Shown here in pieces: positions 7,165 through 16,347 of a stretch of 46,553 bases of DNA. The position numbers were made by a program, and so were the translations under genes. The stretch is taken from positions 1-46,553 of the forward strand of contig JASGCO010000023.1 of NCBI GenBank assembly GCA_030054095.1, written 5' to 3'. Every line of letters begins with the position of its first letter. Position 1 is the first letter of the stretch. The DNA is from Sediminibacterium sp. Its GTDB lineage: Bacteria; Bacteroidota; Bacteroidia; B-17B0; Aurantibacillaceae. The notes under the pieces are model-generated. The model was not told the origin of the DNA. It worked only from the letters and a program-made list of their open reading frames with translations, and did not search any database.

Positions 7165-8592
7165 TTGATAAACCCTGAATTAAAAAATAGTATTACCCTT
7201 GAACAAGCCTGGTATTATGGCATTGTTCCTGTTGCGGCCGGGCAGGGGGGATTGGTGTTTTTATGCAAGCACGGTTCAGATACCGGAGCATTAAGCGAGG
7301 AGCTGGAAATAGTGCTGGGAAAAAAAGTGACGCTTAAAACGGGCGCTGAGGGTGAAGTGGAGCAATTGCTGATGAGCCATTACCCCAAAGCCGGAGGCGA
7401 AACGCATCTTACCACCGCTTCTACCCAAACCTTCCGTTTAAATGTGAACGATTCGGGCTTTCTGGAAACGCTGGTAAAAGAGGCAAAGGCGCTTAACAGT
7501 TCGGATATTCACATTGAAACATACGGCGAAAAATGCCGGATCCGTTTCAGGGTGGACGGGGTGTTGATTGACCGCCATAAATTAAACAAGGCGGAGTACC
7601 CAACGCTGGTTAATAAAATTAAAATAGCGGCTTCGTGCGACATCGCGGAAAAGCGGATGCCTCAGGACGGGCGGATCCGTTTCCGGTTTAATGGCGCTAA
7701 CCTCGATATACGGGTATCTATTTTACCTACCCTTTACGGCGAAAAAATTGTATTGCGTTTATTGGGAAGCGACGCGGGCCACATTGATATAGCCAAACTG
7801 GGATTTACCGCCGAAGAAAGCGAACGGTACCAACTGGCCGTTAAAAAGCCCAACGGCATTATTTTGATCAGCGGGCCTACGGGATCGGGGAAAACCACCA
7901 CATTATACGCTACACTGAAATTGTTAAATAAACCCACTAATAATATTTTAACCATTGAAGATCCGATTGAATATACCCTGGATGGGATTAATCAGGTACA
8001 GTTAAAAGAAGACATTGGCTTAACTTACACTGAGGCCCTGCGCACGTTTTTGCGGCAGGATCCGGATATTATTATGCTGGGGGAGATCAGGGACGCGCTT
8101 ACGGCGCAAATGGCCATCCGCGCGGCGCTTACGGGGCATCTGGTGTTGTCCACCATTCACACCAATTCGGCCTGGGGTACGGTATCGCGATTGGTAGATA
8201 TGGGTATTGCTCCGTATTTGCTGGCGAGTACGCTTAACCTTTCGGTGGCGCAGCGCCTGATTCGCTTGTTGTGTCCGCATTGTAAAGAAGAACAGGCCTT
8301 AAACCCGGAAGAATTACCCGCGTTTGTAAGAAAAATGGCACCGGAGCGGCACTTTAAGCCCAAGGGTTGTCAGCAATGCCACTTTACCGGATTTAAAGGT
8401 CGCCGCGCCATTTACGAGGTTATTAATGTTACTCAGGAATTAACCGAGCAAATTAAGGCCAACGCTACTCAGGTGGATGAGTACCTGCAAGCCAATAAAA
8501 TAGAAAAATTGTGGCAGAATGCCTTTAAATTGTTTAACTTAGGAGACACAAGTTTAGAAGAAATATATCCGTATCTGATAGCTGAACATTAA
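7165..8592 (+). CDS. gspE: Type II secretion / type IV pilus assembly ATPase (GspE/PilB family)
   Basis: 475 aa. Cytoplasmic hexameric ATPase that drives pseudopilus assembly through GspF. Residues 237-244 (GPTGSGKT) are the Walker A motif. An Asp box (IEDPIEY) follows at about 264-270, the Walker B region DPDIIMLGEIRD is at 299-310 and the His box (GHLVLSTIHTN) at about 324-334. Two CxxC pairs (370-373 CPHC and 402-405 CQQC) give the tetracysteine zinc site of the family. The N-terminal N1 domain is short, so the protein starts almost directly at an N2-type domain (SSDIHIE at about 112-118). The start is TTG at 7165: an in-frame stop lies at 7108-7110 and no ATG or GTG lies between. First gene of the T2SS-like operon, 10 bp before the secretin gene. 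Confidence 0.95.
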   Translation: MINPELKNSITLEQAWYYGIVPVAAGQGGLVFLCKHGSDTGALSEELEIVLGKKVTLKTGAEGEVEQLLMSHYPKAGGETHLTTASTQTFRLNVNDSGFLETLVKEAKALNSSDIHIETYGEKCRIRFRVDGVLIDRHKLNKAEYPTLVNKIKIAASCDIAEKRMPQDGRIRFRFNGANLDIRVSILPTLYGEKIVLRLLGSDAGHIDIAKLGFTAEESERYQLAVKKPNGIILISGPTGSGKTTTLYATLKLLNKPTNNILTIEDPIEYTLDGINQVQLKEDIGLTYTEALRTFLRQDPDIIMLGEIRDALTAQMAIRAALTGHLVLSTIHTNSAWGTVSRLVDMGIAPYLLASTLNLSVAQRLIRLLCPHCKEEQALNPEELPAFVRKMAPERHFKPKGCQQCHFTGFKGRRAIYEVINVTQELTEQIKANATQVDEYLQANKIEKLWQNAFKLFNLGDTSLEEIYPYLIAEH

Positions 8593-8602
8593 ACAACAAA
8601 AA

Positions 8603-10528
8603 ATGAAACCAAAACTAATTTTCCTGATCCTGTTTTTAGTAATAGGAAGCGTTGTGTTGGCGCAGGACCGGTTTACTGTTATTGAGGAGAAACTGGAGCA
8701 GGTAGCCAAAGATTATCCGGGCATAAATGAAAAGATAGAATTATCTATGAACAATGTCTCTATTCAGGAATACCTGAGGGCCATTGCCGCCAGCAATAAC
8801 CTGAACCTGAATGTGGATCAGACCCTGGACATTAAAATATCAAATAGCTTCAGTAAGGTTACGGCCAAAGAAGTGTTTCTGTTTCTTTGTAAGCGCTACG
8901 ATCTGGATATTGTGTTTGTTGGGCCTATTATGACCTTTAATAAGTTTGTGGCGCCCCTTGTGGAAAAGAAGCCTTTACCCGGAAAAAAGATAAATGTGCA
9001 GTACGATAAAACCGCGGATTTACTGAGTTATGATCTGACTAATGATACGCTGGGAAATGTGACCAAAGAAATTACACGCCAGAGCGGGAAGAATATTATT
9101 TTTTCGCCGGAGTTGTCGAGTAAGATGGTGAGTGGTTTTATGCAGAATGCCTCGTTTAACGGGGCCCTCGAAAAACTGGCCTTTGCCAACGATATGAAGG
9201 TGAGTAAAACTCCCGATGACTTTTACGTGCTGGAAAAGAAACAAGTGGTAGCCAATGCGGGCAATTCGGGCAACACCGCCGCGAACCCTTTTGGTAGTTT
9301 AACGGGGAACGCCAACCCTAACCCGAATGATGCTAAAAATAGTAACATTAAAATTAAAGATGGTTACATTACCATGGATGTGAATAATATGCCCATTGCG
9401 GATATTGTGAACACGGTATCGAAAGAGTTGGGAAAGAATTATTTTTTGTTCAGCGATTTAAAAGGGAATACTACCTTAAAAGTAGTGGAAGCACCTTATG
9501 ATGAATTTTTACGGTTACTTTTTAATGGTACTGAACTTACGTTTAAAAAAGAAGGCAGTACCTATTTGTTTGGCGACCGTAACCTGGAGGGCTTGCGCCA
9601 GAGTAAACTGATTGCCCTGAAAAACCGTACCATTGAAAAAGTGGTGGACTACATTCCCGCGGAATTAAAAAAGGGCGTGGATGTAAAAGTGTTTAAGGAT
9701 ATGAACGGCTTGATTGTGAGTGGCTCGCAGCCACGCATTAATGAGCTGGAAACGTTTTTACGGCAAATTGATGTGGTGGTGCCAATGGTGCACATTGAGG
9801 TGATTATTGCGGATGTGCGTAAAAGCAATTCGCTTTCGGCGGGTATATCAGCGGGATTGGCCAGCAGTACCGGCACAACGGGAGGTACCTTGTTGCCCGA
9901 TTACAATATTTCTCTTAACTCTAAAACTATCAATAACCTGATTAGCGGGATTAATGGTTTGGGAATTATTAACCTTGGAAATGTGACGCCTAATTTTTAC
10001 ATCAACTTAAAAGCCATGGAGTCGAACGGAATTTTAAAACTGCGCTCTACCCCTCAGTTGGCGACATTAAACGGACACGAGGCAAAGTTAAGTGTGGGCC
10101 AAACGCAGTATTACCTGGAAGTGAATAATAACCTGGTGAACAATGTAAATACCCAGCAAAACATTTTACAAACGCAGAACTGGAAACCGGTTAACGCCGA
10201 TCTTTCGGTAAGCATTGATCCGCAGGTATCGGGCGATGAACAGATTACCATGACCATTAATGTAAAGCAATCCAGTTTTACAGAACGGGTATCGAATACC
10301 GCGCCTCCGGGTACCATTAACCGCGATTTTCAGTCGCTGGTAAGGGTTAAAAACGGAGAAATGATTATGTTGGGCGGACTGGAAGAAAATCAGGTGAATA
10401 ACTCGGGCAGTGGATTGCCGCTTCTGTCGCGTATTCCGGTATTGCGCTGGATTTTTGGTAACCGCACCAAATCAAAGTCGCAGAATAAATTAACCATATT
10501 TATTAAACCCACGGTAATTTACAGTTAA
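8603..10528 (+). CDS. gspD: Secretin, outer-membrane channel of T2SS/T4P type (GspD/PilQ family)
   Basis: 641 aa. Residues 1-20 form a signal peptide ending VVLAQ. An N0-like domain (NVSIQEYLRAIAASNNLN) lies at about 50-110 and further small periplasmic N domains at about 125-215 and 255-385; the segment between them is Asn/Gly-rich. The C-terminal secretin domain starts near 395 (VPMVHIEVIIADV). It contains the conserved GGLEE and the LLSRIPVLRWIFG signature before the C-terminal strands (KLTIFIKP). It should form the outer-membrane gate for the pseudopilus-driven exporter. There is no obvious lipobox or pilotin-binding tail. The stop is followed after 1 bp by the next gene, so translation is probably coupled. 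Confidence 0.95.
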   Translation: MKPKLIFLILFLVIGSVVLAQDRFTVIEEKLEQVAKDYPGINEKIELSMNNVSIQEYLRAIAASNNLNLNVDQTLDIKISNSFSKVTAKEVFLFLCKRYDLDIVFVGPIMTFNKFVAPLVEKKPLPGKKINVQYDKTADLLSYDLTNDTLGNVTKEITRQSGKNIIFSPELSSKMVSGFMQNASFNGALEKLAFANDMKVSKTPDDFYVLEKKQVVANAGNSGNTAANPFGSLTGNANPNPNDAKNSNIKIKDGYITMDVNNMPIADIVNTVSKELGKNYFLFSDLKGNTTLKVVEAPYDEFLRLLFNGTELTFKKEGSTYLFGDRNLEGLRQSKLIALKNRTIEKVVDYIPAELKKGVDVKVFKDMNGLIVSGSQPRINELETFLRQIDVVVPMVHIEVIIADVRKSNSLSAGISAGLASSTGTTGGTLLPDYNISLNSKTINNLISGINGLGIINLGNVTPNFYINLKAMESNGILKLRSTPQLATLNGHEAKLSVGQTQYYLEVNNNLVNNVNTQQNILQTQNWKPVNADLSVSIDPQVSGDEQITMTINVKQSSFTERVSNTAPPGTINRDFQSLVRVKNGEMIMLGGLEENQVNNSGSGLPLLSRIPVLRWIFGNRTKSKSQNKLTIFIKPTVIYS

Positions 10529-10529
10529 G

Positions 10530-11762
10530 ATGTTTTGGGATAAGTGGATACCCGAAAAATACCATTATAAGCAGGAGGTTTGCGCGGTAGAGGCGGTGTA
10601 CAGTGATGCCGGCCTAAGGTACTATTATACCCATCTTAAAACCAAAGGCGCCAAACTGGAAGTGCTAAGCAGTGGTGTTTGCGACGAACCCAAACAGTTG
10701 CCCAACACTATTATTAAAAACAAAATACCGCTGGTTGTTATTGTAAATGGAAAAGGGGTAGTGCTTAAAAAAGCGGAATGGAGCGAAGCAGAAGAAGATA
10801 CATTTGACGCGGCGCGGATTATTGAAACGCAATTGCCGGCCTTGCAGATGAATGAGTTTTATATTCAGTTTTACCGGCAGGCGGCGGGCAGCGGGTACAT
10901 TGCTTTATGCCGCAAAGATCTGGCCGATGCTCTGCAGGCTGAATTAACAAACCTGCATCCCGATCTGGCAGCGTTTTACATTGGCACACCGGTTATTACG
11001 GGCTTGCAAACCTTGTGGCAGAATTACAATAGTCTGCATACCGCCATACATACGGTAGAGCTGACCAATGGTAAAATAGACACCATTACCACCACGGTAA
11101 GTGACGCTGAACGCCCCGGATTTAACGTAGAAGATGTACGGGTAGCGCCCGAACAGTTGACCGGCTTTGCCGCTGGCTTTGCTTACCTGACCCGGCAGCA
11201 GGTGGCCGTTAATCTGAACGCGGCGGTAGAGCAGGTGAGTGTAGCGCATACGGAGCGGAATAAATTCCGTTTCCTGCAAATTGTGGCGGTAGCAATAGCC
11301 CTGTGTCTGGCGTTGACCAATGTGTTTTTTTACAGTAAGTATTTTAACGCCTCGAACGCTATTGATTCGGAATTAAACGTGTATCAGGGCAAGAACGATG
11401 AAATTAACCGTTTACTGAACGATTACCAGAAAAAGAAGGATTTGATTGAGCATGCCGGGGTGCTGCATAAAAACGCGATGAGTGAATATGCCGACCGTAT
11501 TGCCTCCACTTTACCCGACGGCGTGGTATTAACCGATATGCAGTTTAATCCGCCTGTACAAAACGATGAGGATAGTCTGGTCAGTTATCTTAAAAACCAG
11601 ATTACCATTAAGGGCAACTGTAATAAAAGCCTTACCATTAATGAATGGGAGAATGTGCTGAAAATGCAATCATTTATTAAAGATGTATCGCTCGAAAAAT
11701 TCATTTATAACAGTGAGGGATTTATTCCCAATTTTGAACTGAAAGTGACCACTAAAGAATGA
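10530..11762 (+). CDS. GspL / PilM-PilN-like inner-membrane platform protein
   Basis: 410 aa. The first ~240 residues are soluble with an actin-like PilM/GspL character. A single membrane helix lies at about 247-267 (IVAVAIALCLALTNVFFY), followed by a probable coiled coil (272-306) and a PilN-like periplasmic domain (about 310-407, with TLPDGVVLTDMQ). This is the layout of GspL, equal to PilM fused to PilN. In such systems it binds GspE in the cytoplasm and GspM/PilO in the periplasm. Sequence similarity to any one family is weak; the call rests on topology and position. ATGA overlap with the next gene supports pairing. Confidence 0.75.
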   Translation: MFWDKWIPEKYHYKQEVCAVEAVYSDAGLRYYYTHLKTKGAKLEVLSSGVCDEPKQLPNTIIKNKIPLVVIVNGKGVVLKKAEWSEAEEDTFDAARIIETQLPALQMNEFYIQFYRQAAGSGYIALCRKDLADALQAELTNLHPDLAAFYIGTPVITGLQTLWQNYNSLHTAIHTVELTNGKIDTITTTVSDAERPGFNVEDVRVAPEQLTGFAAGFAYLTRQQVAVNLNAAVEQVSVAHTERNKFRFLQIVAVAIALCLALTNVFFYSKYFNASNAIDSELNVYQGKNDEINRLLNDYQKKKDLIEHAGVLHKNAMSEYADRIASTLPDGVVLTDMQFNPPVQNDEDSLVSYLKNQITIKGNCNKSLTINEWENVLKMQSFIKDVSLEKFIYNSEGFIPNFELKVTTKE

Positions 11763-12301
11763 CGGGAAACTGGACATATAAACAAAAATGTATAGGATTA
11801 CTTGTCCTGTTTCTGTTGTTTTTATACGGAGGGTATCAGTTTATTTTTTCCGATACCTTTCAACTGGCTTCCGAAATAGGCGAGAAGCAGGCCAAGCTGC
11901 AATGGCTGAAAGAAAAAGAAAAGGAATTACCAGCCCTTAAACAAAAAATGGCGGAGTTCGAAAAAGCGTATTCCAAAAATGATTCCATTGCCGTGCGCGA
12001 TCGTTTAACGGCGTTTATTTCTGATTTCGCGGATCATAACCAGTGCCTGGTTACCGAAATACCACGGAATACATCTTACAAAAACGATAACCTGAAAGTA
12101 CAGACGAATACCTTTACTGTAAAAGGCGGCTATCACCGTTTGGTGACACTCGTTCATCAACTGGAAACCGAATGCCGGTATCTGGCCCGGATCATTTCCG
12201 TAAGGTTTTATACTCTGCGCGATTTACAAAAAAAGAAAAAAGACTTATACGTTACCATCGTTACCCAAACCTTTGAACAAAAGCAACATGAAGTACATTA
12301 A
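11759..12301 (+). CDS. GspM / PilO-like protein
   Basis: 180 aa. One membrane helix near the N-terminus (CIGLLVLFLLFLYGGYQF, about 11-28) is followed by a coiled coil (about 37-75, rich in K/E/L) and a small ferredoxin-like periplasmic domain (about 80-175). This is the classic layout of GspM and PilO, which dimerise with GspL/PilN. The gene overlaps the previous one by 4 bp and the next lipoprotein gene by 14 bp, as expected for a co-translated assembly module. Family membership is inferred from topology and gene order. Confidence 0.75.
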   Translation: MTGNWTYKQKCIGLLVLFLLFLYGGYQFIFSDTFQLASEIGEKQAKLQWLKEKEKELPALKQKMAEFEKAYSKNDSIAVRDRLTAFISDFADHNQCLVTEIPRNTSYKNDNLKVQTNTFTVKGGYHRLVTLVHQLETECRYLARIISVRFYTLRDLQKKKKDLYVTIVTQTFEQKQHEVH

Positions 12302-13253
12302 ATTAGCCGGTCTCGCTATTGCGGGCATTTTATTAAGCTGGTCCTGCGGAAAGGATTTTATAGCCAAGAATATTAAAAACGATGTGGTGCGTATTCTGGC
12401 TCCGGCCAATAACCTGATTACGACCTCTAACCAGATTACTTTTTGGTGGGAGGAAGTAGATGGGGCGGATAAATACAACATCCAGATTGTAAAGCCTGAT
12501 TTTGCCACTATTAATACAATAATAGCCGATACCAATGTGGCGGGTACCAAATTTACCAAAACACTAACGCCCGGAAAATACCAGTGGCGGATACGGGCGT
12601 TTAACGCGGGAAGTAATACCCCTTATACGCTTTTTGATTTAACGATTGATACAACCAGTAACCTGACTAATCAGTTGGTAAGCCCTGTAGCTCCTCTGTC
12701 CAACGCGATAACCGGTAACCGCAAGGTGGTATTTAAGTGGAATCCGCTGAATGCCGCGTTACAGTATCAGGTAGTGCTGACGGATGCGGCGAATGGTGTG
12801 TTAAAGGATACTACCACAACGGCTACTTCTTACACATATACGTTTCCACAAGCAACGGCCACTTACAAATGGAAAGTAAGAGCGTTGAACAACAGTAGTC
12901 TGACGCAATATAACACCCCATTAACATTTAGTATTGATGTAACGCCTCCTTCGGCGCCCACCTTATCTGTTCCGCTGACAGGCTATTCGGTTAGTGCTAC
13001 TTATACTTTGTCATGGTCACGTACCGGAGGCGCTGATGTGCGTTACGACAGCGTATTTATTGCCACAGATACATTATTTACCAATGTCATCAGCCGCACC
13101 AAAACCTACGCTACTTCTATACCTATCAACGCGCTTAACAATCCACCACAGGTTACCAACGTAGTGTACTGGTGGCGGGTGTGTTCAGTAGATTCGGTCG
13201 GGAATCGTTCGCCTTACACAGCACCGCACCGTAAGTTTATTTTAACGCCTTAA
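12288..13253 (+). CDS. Lipoprotein with fibronectin-III-like domains in the T2SS operon
   Basis: 321 aa from ATG at 12288; an upstream TTG at 12273 is possible but the ATG places a lipoprotein signal at the very start. The signal MKYIKLAGLAIAGILLSWSC ends at Cys20, followed by GKD as is usual for Bacteroidota lipoproteins. Three beta-sandwich modules follow (about 30-120, 125-215 and 220-320). Each has FnIII-like signatures such as ITFWWEEVDGADKYNIQI and a YQWRIRA / YKWKVRA / YWWRVCS strand, the last with SVDSVGNRSPYT. It is probably anchored in the outer membrane facing the periplasm or the surface, and could act as a secretin pilotin/scaffold or substrate receptor. That role is a guess from its place in the operon. 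Confidence 0.8.
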   Translation: MKYIKLAGLAIAGILLSWSCGKDFIAKNIKNDVVRILAPANNLITTSNQITFWWEEVDGADKYNIQIVKPDFATINTIIADTNVAGTKFTKTLTPGKYQWRIRAFNAGSNTPYTLFDLTIDTTSNLTNQLVSPVAPLSNAITGNRKVVFKWNPLNAALQYQVVLTDAANGVLKDTTTTATSYTYTFPQATATYKWKVRALNNSSLTQYNTPLTFSIDVTPPSAPTLSVPLTGYSVSATYTLSWSRTGGADVRYDSVFIATDTLFTNVISRTKTYATSIPINALNNPPQVTNVVYWWRVCSVDSVGNRSPYTAPHRKFILTP

Positions 13254-13259
13254 CCTTAC

Positions 13260-13772
13260 ATGCTTAAAAATAAGAAAGCCATATATGTACTTATTCCCCT
13301 GAATCTGTTTATCTGGGGGTATCTGGCTTATTCTATTTACGATGGCTTAAAAGGAGAAGATACGGAAGTGGCGATGTCTGAACCATCAGGTGCTGTTGTA
13401 AAAGCCGAAGAAGATTCGGTGGTTTATAAACTGAAACTGACTTACCCCGATCCTTTTTTAAAAGACGTGCCCAGAGAGCGGGAGGTGAAATTGCCGGCCT
13501 CTGACGGGCAGGCTGCAAAACCACTTAACAAACCGCTTGCCGTTCCGGTTGTTAAAACCAATACGGTGGCCCCTAAACCTCCGGCAGATATCCGGTATCT
13601 TGGATTGGTAAAGAACAGTACAACCGGTATTGCCACGGCCTTAATAAGTGTAGATGGTAAAACGTATGTGATTAAGAAGGGCGATGTGATAGAAACGTTT
13701 AGTATTAAAGAGGTGCATTCCGATTATGTGGAACTGAAGGAAGGTAAAACCGTAATGAAAATTAATAAGTGA
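13260..13772 (+). CDS. GspC / PilP-like protein
   Basis: 170 aa. A short cytoplasmic N-terminus and one membrane helix (about 7-27, IYVLIPLNLFIWGYLAYSIY) are followed by a Pro/Lys-rich linker. A C-terminal beta-domain (about 115-170) contains IRYLGLVKNSTTGIATALIS and KTYVIKKGDVI, which resembles the homology region of GspC and the beta-domain of PilP. Such proteins link the inner-membrane platform to the secretin. It follows the lipoprotein gene by 6 bp and overlaps the next gene's ATG by one base (TGATG). Confidence 0.75.
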   Translation: MLKNKKAIYVLIPLNLFIWGYLAYSIYDGLKGEDTEVAMSEPSGAVVKAEEDSVVYKLKLTYPDPFLKDVPREREVKLPASDGQAAKPLNKPLAVPVVKTNTVAPKPPADIRYLGLVKNSTTGIATALISVDGKTYVIKKGDVIETFSIKEVHSDYVELKEGKTVMKINK

Positions 13773-14599
13773 TGAGTAAACCACTGAAGTATAAGTATTT
13801 TGTCTCGTTCTGTCTGCTCTTTGTATCGGGGCTGTTATTGGCTCAGAAGTACACCGAGCCGGGTAAGTTAAAGCAATTCAATATTACGGTAAATTACGAC
13901 GATTACACGGTAAAAACCCAGATGCTGAGTCACCAGGAATCACGGAAAGTGGACAATGAATTGTTTTACCTGTGGTATGCTTCCCAGAAACTAATGGAAA
14001 CAAAAGGCGGCTATGAAGGAAAACTGATTCATGGGTATTACACGTCTTTTTACCTGAACAATCAATTGCGCGAGCAGGGCACAGTTCGGTACGGTTTAAA
14101 GCATAAGGAATGGAAAGCCTGGTATCCGGATGGCAAATTAAGAGAGATTATTACCTGGCGTAATGGCCGTAAAAACGGAGCTTATACGCTATACAACGAT
14201 CTGGGACAATTAATGGCAAAGAGCCGTTTCAAAAACGATAAGTTGCATGGTAAATTTTATACCTATTCCGGAAATGGCACGGTGGCTGAAGTTCGCCGTT
14301 ACCGCAGGGGCGAAGAGGTTATCCGTAAACCAAAAGAAAAGAAAGTAAAAGCCGGTAAAAAGGCACCAACCGAAAAAGCGCCTTCGGAAAAAAAGAAGCG
14401 AAACCGTAAGGAAAAGGCCACCAGGGAACCTAAGCAGGATGTTGCACCCACACCGGCTCCGGTTCCACCGGATACGCAGATGAAATCGGATACGACCGCG
14501 CGTAAAGTGCCGTTTTATAAACGCTGGTTTAAAAAGAAATCCAAAGCAGAAACACCCGCGACTCCTAAGCCAACGGCTACTGAAGGACGACAGGCCTGA
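13772..14599 (+). CDS. Periplasmic/secreted MORN-like repeat protein
   Basis: 275 aa from ATG at 13772; a GTG three bases upstream is also in frame. Signal peptide at about 1-25 (FVSFCLLFVSGLLLAQ). Residues of about 80-185 hold three to four MORN-variant (YwqK-like) repeats of the type G-x-x-x-x-x-Y-x-x-x-G-x-L-x-x, e.g. KEWKAWYPDGKLREIITW and NGAYTLYNDLGQLMAK. The C-terminal third is Lys/Pro/Glu-rich and probably disordered (KKVKAGKKAPTEKAPSEKKK). MORN-like repeats are binding scaffolds; the partner is unknown. Its place inside the T2SS-like operon, fused by TGATG to the GspC-like gene, suggests an accessory part of the machine. Confidence 0.75.
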   Translation: MSKPLKYKYFVSFCLLFVSGLLLAQKYTEPGKLKQFNITVNYDDYTVKTQMLSHQESRKVDNELFYLWYASQKLMETKGGYEGKLIHGYYTSFYLNNQLREQGTVRYGLKHKEWKAWYPDGKLREIITWRNGRKNGAYTLYNDLGQLMAKSRFKNDKLHGKFYTYSGNGTVAEVRRYRRGEEVIRKPKEKKVKAGKKAPTEKAPSEKKKRNRKEKATREPKQDVAPTPAPVPPDTQMKSDTTARKVPFYKRWFKKKSKAETPATPKPTATEGRQA

Positions 14600-14704
14600 A
14601 TAGCGCTAAAAGAAACAGCCATGAGTGAAGGTACGCCAATACGAACGAAGATAGAACGAGGGTAAGCTGTTCCACATGGCAATTAAAAAGCAAATTATCT
14701 GTAT

Positions 14705-15994
14705 ATGAAAAACCGGCTAGATACCTGTTTTAAGGCACGGCCTTATACTGTAAAAGGCGGCGCGCTTTATGTGGCTATTTTTGTATCTATCCTGATTACC
14801 TTGTTCCTGAGCCTGATGTTGTTGCTGAGTTATCAGAATGGCCGCACCACCATTCAGTACCTGCAAACCGGGCAATTATATACCAATCTGAATTCGGCTT
14901 TTGAGATGGTTCAGTCGGCTTATTTTACAGAGACGCTGAATAACCGCTGGCTTAAAAATGAGTTTAACGACGATTCGGTAAGGGTTCGGAAAAGCGCCTG
15001 GGGAGCGTATTGGCTGGTTTGCGCGGAAAGTAAAAACCGGCATCAGCGCGTGGCACAAGCCGGCATTTACGGAATGGGAATGACGCCGGATACGGCTTTG
15101 ATGATAGTGGATAACGGGCGCCCGTTGGGGGTGAGCGGGAAGGTCAGTTTCCGGGGGGGCTGTTATTTACCCAAAGCCGGTTTAAAACCAGCGTATATAG
15201 AAGGGATGAGTTATCAGAATGACGCGCAAAATAACAGTTATATCCGCAGCGGCTTGTTTTCAATTCCGGAGGTGTCGCCGGCTATGCTGAACGCGTTACG
15301 TTCTCAAAAAACACTTTCGTATCAGAGTGACAGCGCGGTGTCGTTTTTAGCGGATCAATGCCATCATCCGTTCTCGAAAAAAACACTGGTGTACGAATGC
15401 GGAAGCCAGCGCTTAACGCGGAAAAACTGGAGCGATAACCTGAAAATTGTCAGTACCTCGGAAGTGGTAGTGGATAGCTCCTGTCATTTTTCGAATGTAT
15501 TAATTGTGGCGAAGAAAGTAAAATTTCTGAAGGGCTTTAAAGGCAAGGTACATGTGATTGCCAGCGACAGTATTACAGCGGAGGAGAAGTGTACGTTTCA
15601 ATACCCTTCCTCTCTGGTGATTATAAATGAAGAAACGGCGGGCACCGACAATAGTACCAGAACGATTTTCTTTCATAAAGAATGTGTGTTTTTTGGCGGG
15701 ATACTGGCTATTACTACCGGAGGCACCCAAAGCACTAGCCGGGTGTTTGTAAAGCTGGATGGCAGTTCGCAGTACAACGGATTTATTTATTCATCGGATT
15801 ACGTGCACCTGGAGGGAGAGGTTAACGCCACGGTAATCAGCCGGGCATTGCTATTAAAGACCCCATCGGCGGTATATGAAAATCACATTATTAATTGTGC
15901 GCTTAATCCTTCTAAATGGGCGCATGTTTTGGCCATTCCTCCTTTGTTTCAGAAAAATACACGGCTTGTATGCAGTCAGAAAATAAATACCTGA
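14705..15994 (+). CDS. GspK-like large minor pseudopilin
   Basis: 429 aa. The N-terminus has a prepilin-like leader of 18 residues ending VKG, followed by GALYVAIFVSILITLFLSLML as the hydrophobic helix. Position +5 is Val rather than Glu, which is the known peculiarity of GspK, the pseudopilin that caps the tip. The large C-terminal part (about 260-390) has strands such as VVVDSSCHFSNVLIVAKKVK and may be a short beta-helix. It lies 105 bp after the MORN gene, the largest gap within the operon, and overlaps the next pseudopilin gene by 25 bp. Confidence 0.7.
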   Translation: MKNRLDTCFKARPYTVKGGALYVAIFVSILITLFLSLMLLLSYQNGRTTIQYLQTGQLYTNLNSAFEMVQSAYFTETLNNRWLKNEFNDDSVRVRKSAWGAYWLVCAESKNRHQRVAQAGIYGMGMTPDTALMIVDNGRPLGVSGKVSFRGGCYLPKAGLKPAYIEGMSYQNDAQNNSYIRSGLFSIPEVSPAMLNALRSQKTLSYQSDSAVSFLADQCHHPFSKKTLVYECGSQRLTRKNWSDNLKIVSTSEVVVDSSCHFSNVLIVAKKVKFLKGFKGKVHVIASDSITAEEKCTFQYPSSLVIINEETAGTDNSTRTIFFHKECVFFGGILAITTGGTQSTSRVFVKLDGSSQYNGFIYSSDYVHLEGEVNATVISRALLLKTPSAVYENHIINCALNPSKWAHVLAIPPLFQKNTRLVCSQKINT

Positions 15995-16347
15995 ACCGGC
16001 TGTTCCGCCAAAGGATGCGTGGCAGCAGCATTATGGAAGTGTTGATTGCACTGGCTATTATCAGTTTTTGCCTGACGCTGATGGTGGTTATTTTTTTGAA
16101 TATGCAAAAGAGCAGTGTCCCTTTTTTGAAACTAAAAGCGAATGAAATAGCGGCAGCGGCGTTGCGGGAAACCATGCAAAGCAGAACGTTTTCGGATGAT
16201 GAATTTAAGCGGGAGGAGTTTTCGGTAAAGAAAACGGTTTCTGTTCATAGTTTATTAAATGATTGTATGGTGATACGCATATTGGTTTTTGATACAGAAA
16301 AAAAGCGGATCGCGGAAACGAGTCAGATAGTGTATTATGGGCGTTAA
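15970..16347 (+). CDS. GspI/PilV-like minor pseudopilin
   Basis: 125 aa from ATG at 15970. An upstream in-frame ATG at 15916 would add 18 residues inside the previous gene and make the leader too long. The leader is 18 residues ending MRG, followed by SSIMEVLIALAIISF with Glu at +5, the residue required for pseudopilin assembly. The hydrophobic helix extends to about residue 42 and a small globular domain follows. It lies between GspK-like and GspJ-like genes, as in standard T2SS operons (I-J-K group), with overlaps on both sides. Confidence 0.8.
   Translation: MQSENKYLNRLFRQRMRGSSIMEVLIALAIISFCLTLMVVIFLNMQKSSVPFLKLKANEIAAAALRETMQSRTFSDDEFKREEFSVKKTVSVHSLLNDCMVIRILVFDTEKKRIAETSQIVYYGR

Noticed and set aside
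14600..14704. Terminator or attenuator between the MORN gene and the GspK-like gene
   Set aside because: AACAGC/GCTGTT and GCCATG/CATGGC inverted pairs exist but are far apart, overlap in order and have no T run.
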